A stretch of 64,000 nt of DNA from Nocardiopsis sp. FIRDI 009 (GCF_003386285.1 NZ_QPNC01000006.1:231225-295224); one strand, 5' to 3'. Positions 44,873 through 53,955 are shown, numbered from the stretch's first letter. The notes: generated by a model not told the origin, from the letters alone. Numbers and translations are program-made.

Positions 44873-46048
44873 GTGATCGACTTCTCGCTGAGTGAAGAAC
44901 AGCGCGCCGTCCGCGACTGGGTGCGGACCTTCGTGGAGCGCGAACTCATCCCCCTGGAGAACGAGGTGCTGCGGCGCGAACGCGCGGGCCACACGCCGGG
45001 CCTCACCGCCGAGGAGCGCGACGGGCTGCGCGCGCTCGCCCGCAAGTCCGACTTCTGGGGTGTGGAGACCCCGGTGGAGTACGGCGGGATGGGCCTCGAC
45101 CCGATCACGGCCGCGATCATCGAGATCGAGCTGGGCCGGTCGTTCGTCTCGTTCCGGTTCGGCGGCGAGGCCGACAACATCCTCTACCACGCCAACGACG
45201 AGCAGAAGAAGCGCTATCTGCTGCCCACGATCGAGGGCGAGCGCAGGTCCTGCTTCGCCATCACCGAACCCGGAGCCGGTTCGGACGCCAAGGCGATCCG
45301 CACCCGGGCCGTCCGCGACGGCGACACCTGGGTGCTCAACGGCGAGAAGACCTTCATCACCGGCGGCAACGAGGCCGACTTCGCGATGGTCTTCGCCGTC
45401 ACCGACCCTACGTTGGGGGCCAACGGCGGGGTGACCTGCTTCCTCGTCGACCGCGAGATGGGGTGGACCTCCGAGCCCATCGACACCATGGGCGAGCGCC
45501 GCCCCGCCGCCCTGATCCTCCAGGACGTGCGCGTGCCGCACGAGAACATCCTCGGCGAGGAGGGCCAGGGCTTCGCGCTGGCCATGCAGTGGATCGGCAA
45601 GGGCCGCTACCTGCTGCCCGCCCGTGCCCTGGGCGGCTGCGAACGACTGCTCGGTATGGCGATCGAGTACGCCAAGACCCGGGAGACCTTCGGCGCGCCG
45701 ATCGCCGACAGACAGGCGATCCAGTGGATGATCGCCGACTCCCAGACGGAGATCGAGGCGCTGCGCCTGCTGGTCCTGCACGCCGCCTGGCAGGTCTCGG
45801 TGGGCCGCGACTCCCGGCACGCCCAGTCCATCGCCAAGCTCTTCGGCGGGGTCAAGGCCAACGAGATCGTCGACCGCGTCATGCAGATCCACGGCGGGAT
45901 GGGCTACACGCGCGAACTGCCGATCGAACGCTGGTACCGGGACCTGCGGCTGCTGCGCATCTTCGAGGGAACCGACGAGATCCAGCGCCGCACCATCGCC
46001 CGCGACCTGCTCAAGGGCCACGTGACGGTGGGCGCAACCCTCGGGTAG
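44873..46048 (+). CDS. acyl-CoA dehydrogenase
   Basis: A 391-residue FAD acyl-CoA dehydrogenase. CFAITEPGAGSDAKAIRTRA and FITGGNEADFAMVFAVT line the FAD site. The catalytic glutamate is in RIFEGTDEIQRR. The GTG at 44873 follows GGGAGCAGG. It stands alone, controlled by its own TetR, and differs from the dehydrogenase at 16051. The substrate is unknown; the N-terminal part resembles dehydrogenases for short or branched acyl-CoAs. Confidence 0.87.
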   Translation: MIDFSLSEEQRAVRDWVRTFVERELIPLENEVLRRERAGHTPGLTAEERDGLRALARKSDFWGVETPVEYGGMGLDPITAAIIEIELGRSFVSFRFGGEADNILYHANDEQKKRYLLPTIEGERRSCFAITEPGAGSDAKAIRTRAVRDGDTWVLNGEKTFITGGNEADFAMVFAVTDPTLGANGGVTCFLVDREMGWTSEPIDTMGERRPAALILQDVRVPHENILGEEGQGFALAMQWIGKGRYLLPARALGGCERLLGMAIEYAKTRETFGAPIADRQAIQWMIADSQTEIEALRLLVLHAAWQVSVGRDSRHAQSIAKLFGGVKANEIVDRVMQIHGGMGYTRELPIERWYRDLRLLRIFEGTDEIQRRTIARDLLKGHVTVGATLG

Positions 46049-46064
46049 GACGCGGGAACGAAGA

Positions 46065-46103
46065 CGGGGCCCGGGGCGCGCCTTCCGCGCGCCCCGGGCC
46101 CCG
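46065..46103. terminator. bidirectional terminator
   Basis: A 16-bp perfect stem (46065-46080 with 46088-46103), 7-base loop, between the dehydrogenase and the convergent FKBP gene. Confidence 0.8.
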
Positions 46104-46151
46104 TCGCCGTGTCCGGGCGCCCTGCGAGCACGGCGCCCCGAGGTCGGCCCC

Positions 46152-46523
46152 CTACTTGACGCCGACCAGGTCGACGACGAAGATCAGCGTCTCGTTCGGC
46201 TTGATGGGGCCCACGCCGCTGGAGCCGTAGGCCAGGTGCGGCGGGATGACCAGCTTGCGGCGGCCGCCCACGCGCATGCCCAGCACCCCCTGCTCCCAGC
46301 CGGGGATGACCCGGCCGGAGCCGAGCCTGAAGCCCAGCGTCTGGCCGCGGTTCCAGCTGGCGTCGAACTCCTCGCCGGTGGAGTGGGCGACGCCGACGTA
46401 GTGGACGTCGACGTTGCTGCCGTGCCCGGCCTGCTCGCCCTCACCGATCGTGATGTCGGTGATCTCCAGCTCCGCGGGCGGCGGGCCGTCGGGCATGTCG
46501 ATCTCCGGACGCTCAAGCGCCAT
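46152..46523 (-). CDS. FKBP-type peptidyl-prolyl isomerase
   Basis: A 123-residue single-domain FKBP. VDVHYVGVAHSTGEEFDASW, then VIPGWEQGVLGMRVGGRRKL and IPPHLAYGSSGVG are the conserved active-site blocks. No signal peptide is present, so it is cytoplasmic. It catalyses proline isomerisation during folding. The ATG at 46523 follows GAGGGG. Confidence 0.92.
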   Translation of the reverse strand: MALERPEIDMPDGPPPAELEITDITIGEGEQAGHGSNVDVHYVGVAHSTGEEFDASWNRGQTLGFRLGSGRVIPGWEQGVLGMRVGGRRKLVIPPHLAYGSSGVGPIKPNETLIFVVDLVGVK

Positions 46524-46609
46524 GGTGGTACCCCTCATGTTGTCAGAGTGAACGTAGGGGCCCAGGGTATCGGCGGGTACGAGGTGCTCCGCGGCGGACG
46601 AACCGAGCG

Positions 46610-47800
46610 TCAACGGCCCTGGTCGCCCACGGTGGCCGCGACGACGTGGCCGTGCCCCTCCACCTTGATCGGCCCGTTGTCGGCCCGCACGAACACCGAT
46701 TCGCCGCGCTGGAGGGTGATCCCGCGGCCGACCTCGGCCACCAGCTCGACCTCGCCGTGCAGCGCCAGCACCACGGTCGGCCCCTCGCCGGGCAGGTGGG
46801 CGGCCACCCGGCCGGGGCCGATCTCGTGGAGGGCGAACTCGGGCGCGGCCGGACGGAACTCGCGGCGTCCGTCCAGGAGGCGGGGGCGGGAGTAGGGGAT
46901 CGGCAGAACCGAGAAGTCCACCACGTCCAACAGCTCGGGGGCGTCGACGTGCTTGCAGGTGAGCCCGGCCCGCAGCACGTTGTCGGAGCTGGCCATGACC
47001 TCCACGGCCGTGCCCCGCAGGTAGGCGTGCATGTTCCCGGCGGGCAGGAAGAGCGCCTGTCCGGGCCAGAGGGTGACGCGGTTGAGCAGCAGGGCGGCCA
47101 CGGCGCCGGGGTCGCCCGGGTAGCGGTCCGCCAGGTCGGTGAGGATCCCCGCGTGCGCGCCGCGCCCCCCGCGGGCCGACCATTCGGCGACGAACTCGCC
47201 GATCAGCCTCCCCCGGTCCGCCGCGGGCAGCGTGAGCAGGCGGGTGAGGGCCGAGCGCAGGGCGTCGCCGGCGTCGGGGGCGGCGAGGTCGTCGCGCAGC
47301 AGTCGGGCCAGCGCGCAGTCCAGCCCCTCCAGGTCGGCGCGGGCGGCGGCGGGTTCGCGGAAGCCGCACAGCGCCTCGAAGGGCTCCAGGGCCAGGAGGA
47401 GCTCGGGTTTGTGGTGGGGATCGCGGTAGTTGCGGTGCGGCGCGTCGAGGGGGATGCCCGCGCGCTCCTCGGCGTCGTGGCCCGATCGCGCGCGTTCGGC
47501 GTCCGGGTGCACCTGGAGGGACAGGGGCGCCTCGGCGGCCAGGAACTTCAGCAGGAAGGGGAGGCGGGGTCCGAAGCGTTCGGCGGCCCGGCGGCCGAGG
47601 ACGCGGTGGGGGTCGTCGGCGATGAGGCGGGGCAGGGGTCTGGGGCCTTCGTCACAGTGCGCGGTACTGGGTGCGCCGTGGTGGGCGCCCAACCACAGCT
47701 CGGCCTGGGGTGTGCCGTCGGGCTCGGTGCCCAGGAGCCGAGGAATCGCGGTTCGCGCGCCCCAGGCGTACGGCCGTACCTGGTTGGTGAGCCTGTGCAT
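46610..47800 (-). CDS. manA: mannose-6-phosphate isomerase (class I)
   Basis: A 396-residue zinc isomerase converting fructose-6-phosphate to mannose-6-phosphate for GDP-mannose. Zinc ligands lie in LSLQVHPDAERA and HHKPELLLAL. ALFLPAGNMHAYLRG and VMASSDNVLRAGLT are type I signatures. The ATG at 47800 follows GGGGAGCCG. The other mannose activation genes are not in the window. Confidence 0.92.
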   Translation of the reverse strand: MHRLTNQVRPYAWGARTAIPRLLGTEPDGTPQAELWLGAHHGAPSTAHCDEGPRPLPRLIADDPHRVLGRRAAERFGPRLPFLLKFLAAEAPLSLQVHPDAERARSGHDAEERAGIPLDAPHRNYRDPHHKPELLLALEPFEALCGFREPAAARADLEGLDCALARLLRDDLAAPDAGDALRSALTRLLTLPAADRGRLIGEFVAEWSARGGRGAHAGILTDLADRYPGDPGAVAALLLNRVTLWPGQALFLPAGNMHAYLRGTAVEVMASSDNVLRAGLTCKHVDAPELLDVVDFSVLPIPYSRPRLLDGRREFRPAAPEFALHEIGPGRVAAHLPGEGPTVVLALHGEVELVAEVGRGITLQRGESVFVRADNGPIKVEGHGHVVAATVGDQGR

Positions 47801-48130
47801 CGGCTCCCCGCCTTCCCGTCTGCGTGTTCTCACCCCGTGGACGCTCCGGCGAGGTGGGACCAGTCTCGCGAAGCACGGCGCCCGGGTCGACCTGGCGCAC
47901 CCCACTCACTGAGGTAGTGCACACTTCACCTCGCCAGGTGGGCGGGCACCCGACGAGCGCGGGGCCCGGTTGCGGCTACGAAGTTACTGGCTAGTAAACC
48001 ACGATCGGAGTCGTGTGAACAGCACCACACCGTTACCTCCCCCACACACTCCCGACACCTCCGCGGGCGGCGGACCCGTGTCGGTGATCCTTCCCGGACC
48101 GGGGCGCCGGACACCCGGCTCCGCGCCGGT
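47801..48130. other. intergenic region with an orphan palindrome
   Basis: About 330 bases upstream of manA. It holds TTACT-GGCT-AGTAA (47984-47997), a TetR-type palindrome in an AT-richer patch whose cognate regulator is unclear. No gene is supported. Confidence 0.45.
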
Positions 48131-48691
48131 TCAGCGGGGGCGACGCACCTTGTCGGAGGCCTCGACCAGGCGGTCGAACATCTGCTGGCGCAGCGCCGGG
48201 TCGGGCTGGGGCAGGCCGGCGATCGCGGCCATGTACAGCCCGTCGCCCGCGCGCAGGATGATCTCGGCCAGCACCGGGTCGGCGAGCTCCTCGTGCAGGA
48301 GTTCCCCCCACCGCGTGAAGAGGTTCTGGACCAGGCGGACGGCCTCCTCGGACAGGTCCTCCTGGCCGCGCAGGGCGGCGATGACGGACCAGTAGAGCTC
48401 GCGCTCCTCCGGGCTCTGCGGAAGCGAGGTGCGCAGGAACACGCGGACCACGCCCTCGCCGCCCTCCCGGGCCTCGCGGAACTCCTCCTCGGCGAGCACG
48501 CTCAGGCGGTCGATCAACCCCGTGAGCAGAGCGGACTTGGAGGGGAAGTGGTAGAGCAGGCCGCCCTTGGAGACCGAGGCCGCGCGCGCGACCGCCTCCA
48601 GGGTCACCGCGGTGTAGCCCTCGTTGATGAGGATGTCCTGGAGCGCGTCGAGGATGCGGTCACGGGTGTTCGATGTGTTCACGATTGACAC
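48131..48691 (-). CDS. TetR family repressor of the EmrB-type exporter
   Basis: A 186-residue TetR regulator. The HTH reads LEAVARAASVSKGGLLYHFPS, the form common to repressors of MFS drug exporters. The start is a GTG at 48691 or 48682. It is divergent from the 14-helix MFS gene, with two tandem operators between them; drug-induced derepression is the expected logic. Confidence 0.86.
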   Translation of the reverse strand: MSIVNTSNTRDRILDALQDILINEGYTAVTLEAVARAASVSKGGLLYHFPSKSALLTGLIDRLSVLAEEEFREAREGGEGVVRVFLRTSLPQSPEERELYWSVIAALRGQEDLSEEAVRLVQNLFTRWGELLHEELADPVLAEIILRAGDGLYMAAIAGLPQPDPALRQQMFDRLVEASDKVRRPR

Positions 48692-48692
48692 T

Positions 48693-48729
48693 GTACCGGC
48701 TGGACGGTACTGTACCGTCTGGACGGTTT
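48693..48729. promoter_or_regulatory. tandem TetR operators for the exporter
   Basis: GTACCGGCTGGACGGTAC (48693-48710) and GTACCGTCTGGACGGTTT (48712-48729) are two copies of one 18-bp palindromic site, separated by one base. They abut the start of the TetR gene. Confidence 0.75.
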
Positions 48730-48854
48730 AAGAATCCCGGAGTGTGCCTCCGGTCGATCACCCTCCCCCGTCGGCCCGGAACCCCTGGTCCCGTCCGGCG
48801 GCACCGCGCCCCCGATCCGTGCGGCGCGCCACCAACGAGTCGTAACGAGGAAAG

Positions 48855-50492
48855 ATGAGTTTCGGCAAGGCCCGCCGCGGCCTGATCCCCACGCTCGGCC
48901 CCCGAGGGGCCGCCCCCGCGCTCGCGGGGCCGCGTGAGTGGGCCGCGCTCGCCGTTCTGGTCCTGCCCGTCGTCCTGATCTCCGTCGACATGACCGTGCT
49001 CGGGTTCGCGGTCCCCCAACTGAGCGAGGAACTGCGGCCCAGCGCGGGCCAGCTGCTGTGGATCATCGACATCTACGGCTTCATCCTGGCCGGACTGCTG
49101 ATCACCATGGGGTCCCTGGGGGACCGCGTCGGCCGCCGCCGACTCCTGCTGGTCGGCTCCGCGGCCTTCGGCGGCGCGTCCCTGCTGGCCGCGTTCGCGC
49201 CCACACCCGAGGTGCTCGTCGTGGCCCGCGCCCTGCTGGGCGTGGCGGGCGCGTCACTGATGCCCTCGACCCTGTCCCTGCTGCGCAACACCTTCCTCGA
49301 CGCGCGCCAGCGCCTGCTGGCCATCGCCATCTGGGCGTCGGGGTTCTCCGCCGGAGCCGCGCTCGGCCCGATCCTGGGCGGATGGCTGCTGGAGCACTTC
49401 TTCTGGGGTTCGGTCTTCCTCATCAACCTGCCGGTGATGGCGCTGATCCTGGTGTTCGTGCCGATCCTGGTCCGCGGGTCGCGCGACCCGCGCCCGGGCC
49501 GGATGGACCTGCCCAGCGTCGCGCTGTCGATGGCGACGATGCTGCCCGCCGTGTACGGGATCAAGAAGCTCGCCACGGAGGGGATCACGGTGGTTCCGGC
49601 CGTGTCCCTGGTGTTCGGCCTGGTCCTCGGCGCCGTGTTCGTCCGGCGACAGCTGGTCCTGAAGGACCCGCTCATCGACGTGGACCTGTTCCGGTCGCGG
49701 GTGTTCAGCGTGGCGGTCGTCACGAACCTGATGATCGTGTTCTCGCTGGTCGCGTCGTTGTTCTTCCTCACGCAGTACCTCCAGTTGGTGCTGGGGGTGT
49801 CGCCGATGCGCGCGGGGTACGTGCTGCTGCCGGGCCTGGTGCTGTCGGTGCTGGCGAGCTTCGTCGCCGTGCGGGCCGCCCGTCGGCTCAGCCTGGCGAC
49901 GGTGATCGGTTCGGCCCTCGTGGTGACCGCGGCCGGGTTCGCGGTACTCGTGCTCACCTCCGAGCACGACACCGCCACCGGCGTGGCGGTCGTGGCCCTG
50001 GGCTTCGGCCTGATCGCCACCGGCGCCGGTTTCGCCGAGACCCTGACCAACGGGGCGATCATGTCGGCCGCCCCGCCACAGCGCGCCGGCGCGGCCTCGG
50101 CGATCTCCGAGACCGCCTACGAGCTGGGCGGCGCGCTCGGCGTCGCGGTGCTGGGCAGCGTGCTGACCGGGTTCTACCAGTCCGGTCTGACCAGGGTCGA
50201 GGGTGTTCCCGCGCCCAGCATGGAGCAGGCGGGGCAGACCCTGGGCGGGGCCGCCAACGCCGCGGCCGGCCTGGGTGGGACCGCCGGCGCCGACCTGTTG
50301 GACGCGGCGCGGACCGCGTTCACGGGCGGGATGCACGTGACGAGCGTCATCGCCGCGTTGATCGTGCTGGCCGCGGCCGTCCAGGCGTGGGTGCTCCTGC
50401 GCCGGGAGACCGGCCCGGCCATGACGGGCCAGCGGGACGGGACCGACGCGTCGGCCGCGGAGCCACGCGAGCAGGAGCGGTCGCGCGGATAG
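48855..50492 (+). CDS. MFS drug exporter, DHA2 (EmrB/QacA) family
   Basis: A 545-residue, 14-helix multidrug exporter. ISVDMTVLGFAVPQLSEEL in helix 1, GSLGDRVGRRRLLLVG (motif A) and GPILGGWLLEHFFW (motif C of antiporters) are present. It uses the proton gradient to expel lipophilic cations or antibiotics. CGAGGAAAG precedes the ATG. It is paired with the TetR at 48131. Confidence 0.88.
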   Translation: MSFGKARRGLIPTLGPRGAAPALAGPREWAALAVLVLPVVLISVDMTVLGFAVPQLSEELRPSAGQLLWIIDIYGFILAGLLITMGSLGDRVGRRRLLLVGSAAFGGASLLAAFAPTPEVLVVARALLGVAGASLMPSTLSLLRNTFLDARQRLLAIAIWASGFSAGAALGPILGGWLLEHFFWGSVFLINLPVMALILVFVPILVRGSRDPRPGRMDLPSVALSMATMLPAVYGIKKLATEGITVVPAVSLVFGLVLGAVFVRRQLVLKDPLIDVDLFRSRVFSVAVVTNLMIVFSLVASLFFLTQYLQLVLGVSPMRAGYVLLPGLVLSVLASFVAVRAARRLSLATVIGSALVVTAAGFAVLVLTSEHDTATGVAVVALGFGLIATGAGFAETLTNGAIMSAAPPQRAGAASAISETAYELGGALGVAVLGSVLTGFYQSGLTRVEGVPAPSMEQAGQTLGGAANAAAGLGGTAGADLLDAARTAFTGGMHVTSVIAALIVLAAAVQAWVLLRRETGPAMTGQRDGTDASAAEPREQERSRG

Positions 50493-50675
50493 GCCGTGTT
50501 CCTTGGGTCCTCCGCTTCGCTTCGGACCGTGTTCGGGCGCCCCAACGGCCAGGGATGCTTCATCCTCGGCCACGCCTGACGCTCGTTCCTCGCTCGCGGC
50601 TCGCCTCGTCTTGCAGCACCCTGGCGGCACCCGAACGACACCCCTTCGGGTGACCGTTCCAGAAACAGGCCCTAG

Positions 50676-50727
50676 CCGGACAGGCGTCGGCCCCGGGGAG
50701 GGTTCCCCGGGGCCGACGCCTGTCCGG
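50676..50727. terminator. very long hairpin terminator
   Basis: A perfect 24-bp stem (50676-50699 with 50704-50727) with a 4-base loop between the exporter and the convergent moeA. The preceding 180 bases hold no supported gene. Confidence 0.85.
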
Positions 50728-50750
50728 GGCCGGTGGTGCCCCGTGACCGG

Positions 50751-51947
50751 TCAGGGCAGGCGGAGGAGTTCCACGTCGGAACCGCACCAACCCGGCGGCA
50801 CCACGGCGTAGGCGTCGGCGATCGCGGCCCCGCGCAGGCTGCCCGGCCGGTCGTGGCCCACCGGGAGGGCGCATCCGTCACACACGCGCACGGGGACGAG
50901 ACGGGTGTCGCGGTGGTGCGGACACACGTCACCCTCCAGGGGCACCCGGGCGGCGTCCCGGCTCGGGTCCGGCCGCTCCGCCAGGGCGCTGACCAGGGGG
51001 ACCAGGAGGGTGAGCGCCGCGACGAGGGCGGCACCGGGGTTGCCCGGCAGGCCCACGAACGCGGTGCCGCCGGCGTGCGCGAGCACCTGGGGGTGGCCTG
51101 GTCGGCAGGCGACGCCGTCCACGACGACCTCGGCGCCGAGGTCGGCCAGGACCGCTCGGACGTGGTCGGCGGGCCCCTTCGACGACGAGCCGCACACGGC
51201 GACCACGTCGGCGCCCGTCCCGGTGACGGCCGCGCGCAGCGCCCGCCGGTCGTCGCCCAGGCGGCGCACCCGTACGACCCGCGCCCCCGCCCACCGGGCG
51301 ACCCCCGGCAGAACGGGGCCGATGGCGTCGCGCACGGTGCCCTCCCCCGGCAGTCCGGAGTCGGTGACCTCGTCGCCGGTGACGATCACGGCCACCCGGG
51401 GCTGGCGGACGGGCAGGGTCTCGTGGCCGAGGCTGGCGGCCAGGCCGAGCGCGGCCGGAGTGACCACGGCACCCCGTGTGAGAACGGTCTCACCCGGCGC
51501 GATCTCCTCACCCGACCAGCGCACGTGTCGCCCCGGCGTGACATCGCCCCCGACCCGGCCCGGCGCGAGCGTCGCCCGTTCGTAGGGCAGGACCGCCTCG
51601 GTGCCCTTGGGCACGTGGGCGCCGGTGGCGATCTCGACGGCCTCACCGGGGCGCAGCCCGTCGCGCGACGCCGGCGCCCCAGCCAACCGGGTGCCGACCA
51701 GCCGCCAGGGCCCCTCCCCCGCCACCGCGTAGCCGTCCATGGCCGAGGCGTCGTAGGCGGGCAGGCCGACCAGGGCGCGCACGTCGTCGCCGAGGACGGC
51801 GCCCAGGGCCTCCTCCAGCGGGACCTCGCGCGGGGCGAGGGCGAGTTCGAGGCCGAGGCGGCGCGCCGTCTCCCGGGCCTCCCGCCACGACCGCTGTGCG
51901 CCGTGTCCCGGGTCTCCGTCCGTGGGGACGCCCCCGGTCCCGTCCAT
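50751..51947 (-). CDS. moeA: molybdopterin molybdenumtransferase
   Basis: A 398-residue MoeA that inserts molybdate into adenylated molybdopterin. LPAYDASAMDGYAV near residue 65 is the substrate-binding signature. VIVTGDEVTD and GLPGNPGAALVAAL belong to the MPT-binding domain. The ATG at 51947 follows GGGGAGGCGGC. No other cofactor genes are in the window. Confidence 0.9.
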   Translation of the reverse strand: MDGTGGVPTDGDPGHGAQRSWREARETARRLGLELALAPREVPLEEALGAVLGDDVRALVGLPAYDASAMDGYAVAGEGPWRLVGTRLAGAPASRDGLRPGEAVEIATGAHVPKGTEAVLPYERATLAPGRVGGDVTPGRHVRWSGEEIAPGETVLTRGAVVTPAALGLAASLGHETLPVRQPRVAVIVTGDEVTDSGLPGEGTVRDAIGPVLPGVARWAGARVVRVRRLGDDRRALRAAVTGTGADVVAVCGSSSKGPADHVRAVLADLGAEVVVDGVACRPGHPQVLAHAGGTAFVGLPGNPGAALVAALTLLVPLVSALAERPDPSRDAARVPLEGDVCPHHRDTRLVPVRVCDGCALPVGHDRPGSLRGAAIADAYAVVPPGWCGSDVELLRLP

Positions 51948-52080
51948 GCCGCCTCCCCCGTCGTTCGCGCAGGTGCTTCCCATTGTTCACCCCTCGGTGT
52001 GACGCGGACGTTAACCGCCGCTCACGCGGGCGGCGCGGGCGCCGACGAGGGGCCGCGCACCGGTCGCGCGCTGGACCGAT

Positions 52081-52108
52081 TTGCCGTCTGCCGACTTTCC
52101 GCTAGAGT
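52081..52108 (+). promoter_or_regulatory. tRNA cluster promoter
   Basis: TTGCCG (52081-52086) and TAGAGT (52103-52108) with 16 bp spacing lie 54 bases upstream of tRNA-Gly. Confidence 0.55.
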
Positions 52109-52162
52109 TCTTACCAGCAGCACGGCGGGGGCCGCGGAAACGGGGCCCGGGCCGAGCGGCAA

Positions 52163-52235
52163 GCGGACGTGGCTCAGTTGGTAGAGCATCACCTTGCCAA
52201 GGTGAGGGTCGCGGGTTCGAATCCCGTCGTCCGCT
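52163..52235 (+). tRNA. tRNA-Gly (GCC), third copy
   Basis: Same cloverleaf as the copies at 24698 and 24833, with one change in the D loop (AGTTGG instead of AGCTGG). It is the first tRNA of the second cluster. Confidence 0.94.
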
Positions 52236-52271
52236 CGGAGGAGACGCGGGGCCTCGTGCTCCGCGTGTCTC

Positions 52272-52342
52272 GGTGGAGTGGCCGAGAGGCGAGGCAGCGG
52301 CCTGCAAAGCCGTCTACACGGGTTCAAATCCCGTCTCCACCT
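52272..52342 (+). tRNA. tRNA-Cys (GCA), divergent copy
   Basis: The acceptor pairs GGTGGAG with CTCCACC, and the anticodon loop CTGCAAA sits on a GCGGC/GCCGT stem. Its body differs clearly from the tRNA-Cys at 24952 although the anticodon is the same. CCA is not encoded. Confidence 0.9.
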
Positions 52343-52356
52343 CCCATGCTTCACAC

Positions 52357-52433
52357 GGGCGGTTAGCTCAGTTGGTTAGAGCGCTACCTTGACACGGTAG
52401 AGGTCACAGGTTCGAATCCTGTATCGCCCACCA
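52357..52433 (+). tRNA. tRNA-Val (GAC), second copy
   Basis: Identical to 25052-25128, including the encoded CCA. It is followed by the same terminator and BldC-like block as the first copy. Confidence 0.94.
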
Positions 52434-52894
52434 GCAACACCTTCGGAACGGGCTCCCGCGGGAGCCCGTTTTCGTCGTGTCCAGGCGCTCTGGCGCCAGA
52501 ACGAGGGCCTGCCGCGTTCCTGGCCCGTGGTCGACAGGCGACACCACCGAATCACTCCCGAACACGTAGCCCCCGTGCGCCCGGAGCAGGACTCCAGGCA
52601 CACGGGATCATCGGATACGGCGTCGATCCCGGCGGCAGGGATCAGCGAAGCCGACCATGCAGTCGTTCCACGACCCGAGGCTTCAACCTCCGTCAGTCGC
52701 CAGACCCGTGGGGTTCCGTTCAGGAAGGAGCGCACCTCGGCCTCGCAGTAGCGGCGGTGGCCGCCCAGGGTGCGAAACGAACGCAGCTTTCCCGACCTGG
52801 CCCACCGCGTGACCGTCATGGGTGCCACGTGGAACATGACCACGACCTCGGCGGGGGCCAGCAGGGGCTCCGGCTCGCCGATCGGCGGGGACAC
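52376..52894 (-). CDS. BldC/Xis-like MerR-type HTH protein
   Basis: The first 60 residues match BldC and excisionase-type winged HTH proteins: PLLAPAEVVVMFHVAPMTVT, then RWARSGKLRSFRTLGGHRRY and CEAEVRSFL. BldC itself is about 68 residues; here the frame runs on for 172 codons and stops inside the antisense of tRNA-Val, so the C-terminal 100 residues are doubtful. The GTG start at 52894 is 18 bases from the last (trailer) repeat of array 2 and is read on the array strand, so pre-crRNA transcription would enter it. A frameshifted copy sits in the same place by array 1. Confidence 0.55.
   Translation of the reverse strand: MSPPIGEPEPLLAPAEVVVMFHVAPMTVTRWARSGKLRSFRTLGGHRRYCEAEVRSFLNGTPRVWRLTEVEASGRGTTAWSASLIPAAGIDAVSDDPVCLESCSGRTGATCSGVIRWCRLSTTGQERGRPSFWRQSAWTRRKRAPAGARSEGVAGGRYRIRTCDLYRVKVAL
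52447..52472 (+). terminator. tRNA operon terminator, second copy
   Basis: An 11-bp stem (52447-52457 with 52460-52470) and a T run, homologous to 25142-25167. Confidence 0.85.
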
Positions 52895-52912
52895 GCCTGT
52901 CGGTACACCTGA

Positions 52913-53916
52913 GGTCCACCCCCGCGTCCGCCGGGCTCACTGTCGGTCGCCCTTGGAGGGACGGCCGCCCTTCGGTCCATCCCGGCGTCTGCGGGGCTCA
53001 CGTGCCAGTGCGCGCTGCTCGGATGGTGTCGGCCGGTCCATCCCCGTGTCTGCGGGGCTCACCAGGTCATCTGCCACAACGCCACGTACGACATCGGTCC
53101 ATCCCCGCGTCTGCGGGGCTCACCCGTCAGTGGCTACTACAGCCATCGCGAAAACCGGTCCATCCCCGCGTCTGCGGGGCTCACCCAGGAGGTCGCTCTC
53201 CTGGCCCGAAAGTCGTCGGTCCATCCCCGCGTCTGCGGGGCTCACGGCTGCTCGTCTTCGGCGGTGGTGCCCATGTCCGGTCCATCCCCGCGTCTGCGGG
53301 GCTCACCGGGTCGCCGGTCGCGATCTGGAGTGCGTTGGCGGTCCATCCCCGCGTCTGCGGGGCTCACCCCTCCGGGTCCGTGGGGGCCTGGTCGACGGCC
53401 GGTCCATCCCCGCGTCTGCGGGGCTCACTCAAGGGCGCTGGGAACGGTGTACGTGTCGCCCGGTCCATCCCCGCGTCTGCGGGGCTCACCAGGTCGTCGC
53501 TGAGGCCGGACACGGGGGGTTCGGTCCATCCCCGCGTCTGCGGGGCTCACGTCACCACCACCTCCGATGACGAACTGGACGGCGGTCCATCCCCGCGTCT
53601 GCGGGGCTCACGAAGTCGGCGCGGATACGGGCCCGCTCGTAGGCGGTCCATCCCCGCGTCTGCGGGGCTCACGAAGTCGGCGCGGATACGGGCCCGCTCG
53701 TAGGCGGTCCATCCCCGCGTCTGCGGGGCTCACGGCACCATCCACCGCCGGGTCTGCCCGTCCCGCGGTCCATCCCCGCGTCTGCGGGGCTCACTCGGCA
53801 GTAGGGGGCGGACCCTCCGGTGGGGGCGGTCCATCCCCGCGTCTGCGGGGCTCACACCTGCGGTCCCGCCGATTCGGCACCGGGCGTCGGTCCATCCCCG
53901 CGTCTGCGGGGCTCAC
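52913..53916 (-). CRISPR. CRISPR array 2 (type I-E), 17 repeats, 16 spacers
   Basis: 28-base repeats every 61 bases (52913, 52974, ... 53889), same consensus as array 1. The first three repeats deviate (CACCCCC/CCGGG; CCCGGCG; CCCGTG), so the low-coordinate side is the old end. The spacers at 53612-53644 and 53673-53705 are identical. The leader side ends 39 bases from the cas2 stop, and transcription runs on the minus strand in the same direction as cas2. Confidence 0.97.
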
Positions 53917-53955
53917 AGCAAATGACCTGCAACAACACAGGACGTTATCTTCGCG
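53917..53955 (-). promoter_or_regulatory. CRISPR array 2 leader, repeat-proximal part
   Basis: AGCAAATGACCTGC followed by CGTTATCTTC is shared with array 1. Only 39 bases separate the array from the cas2 stop. Any array promoter must therefore lie within cas2, or the array is read through from the cas operon. Confidence 0.68.
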
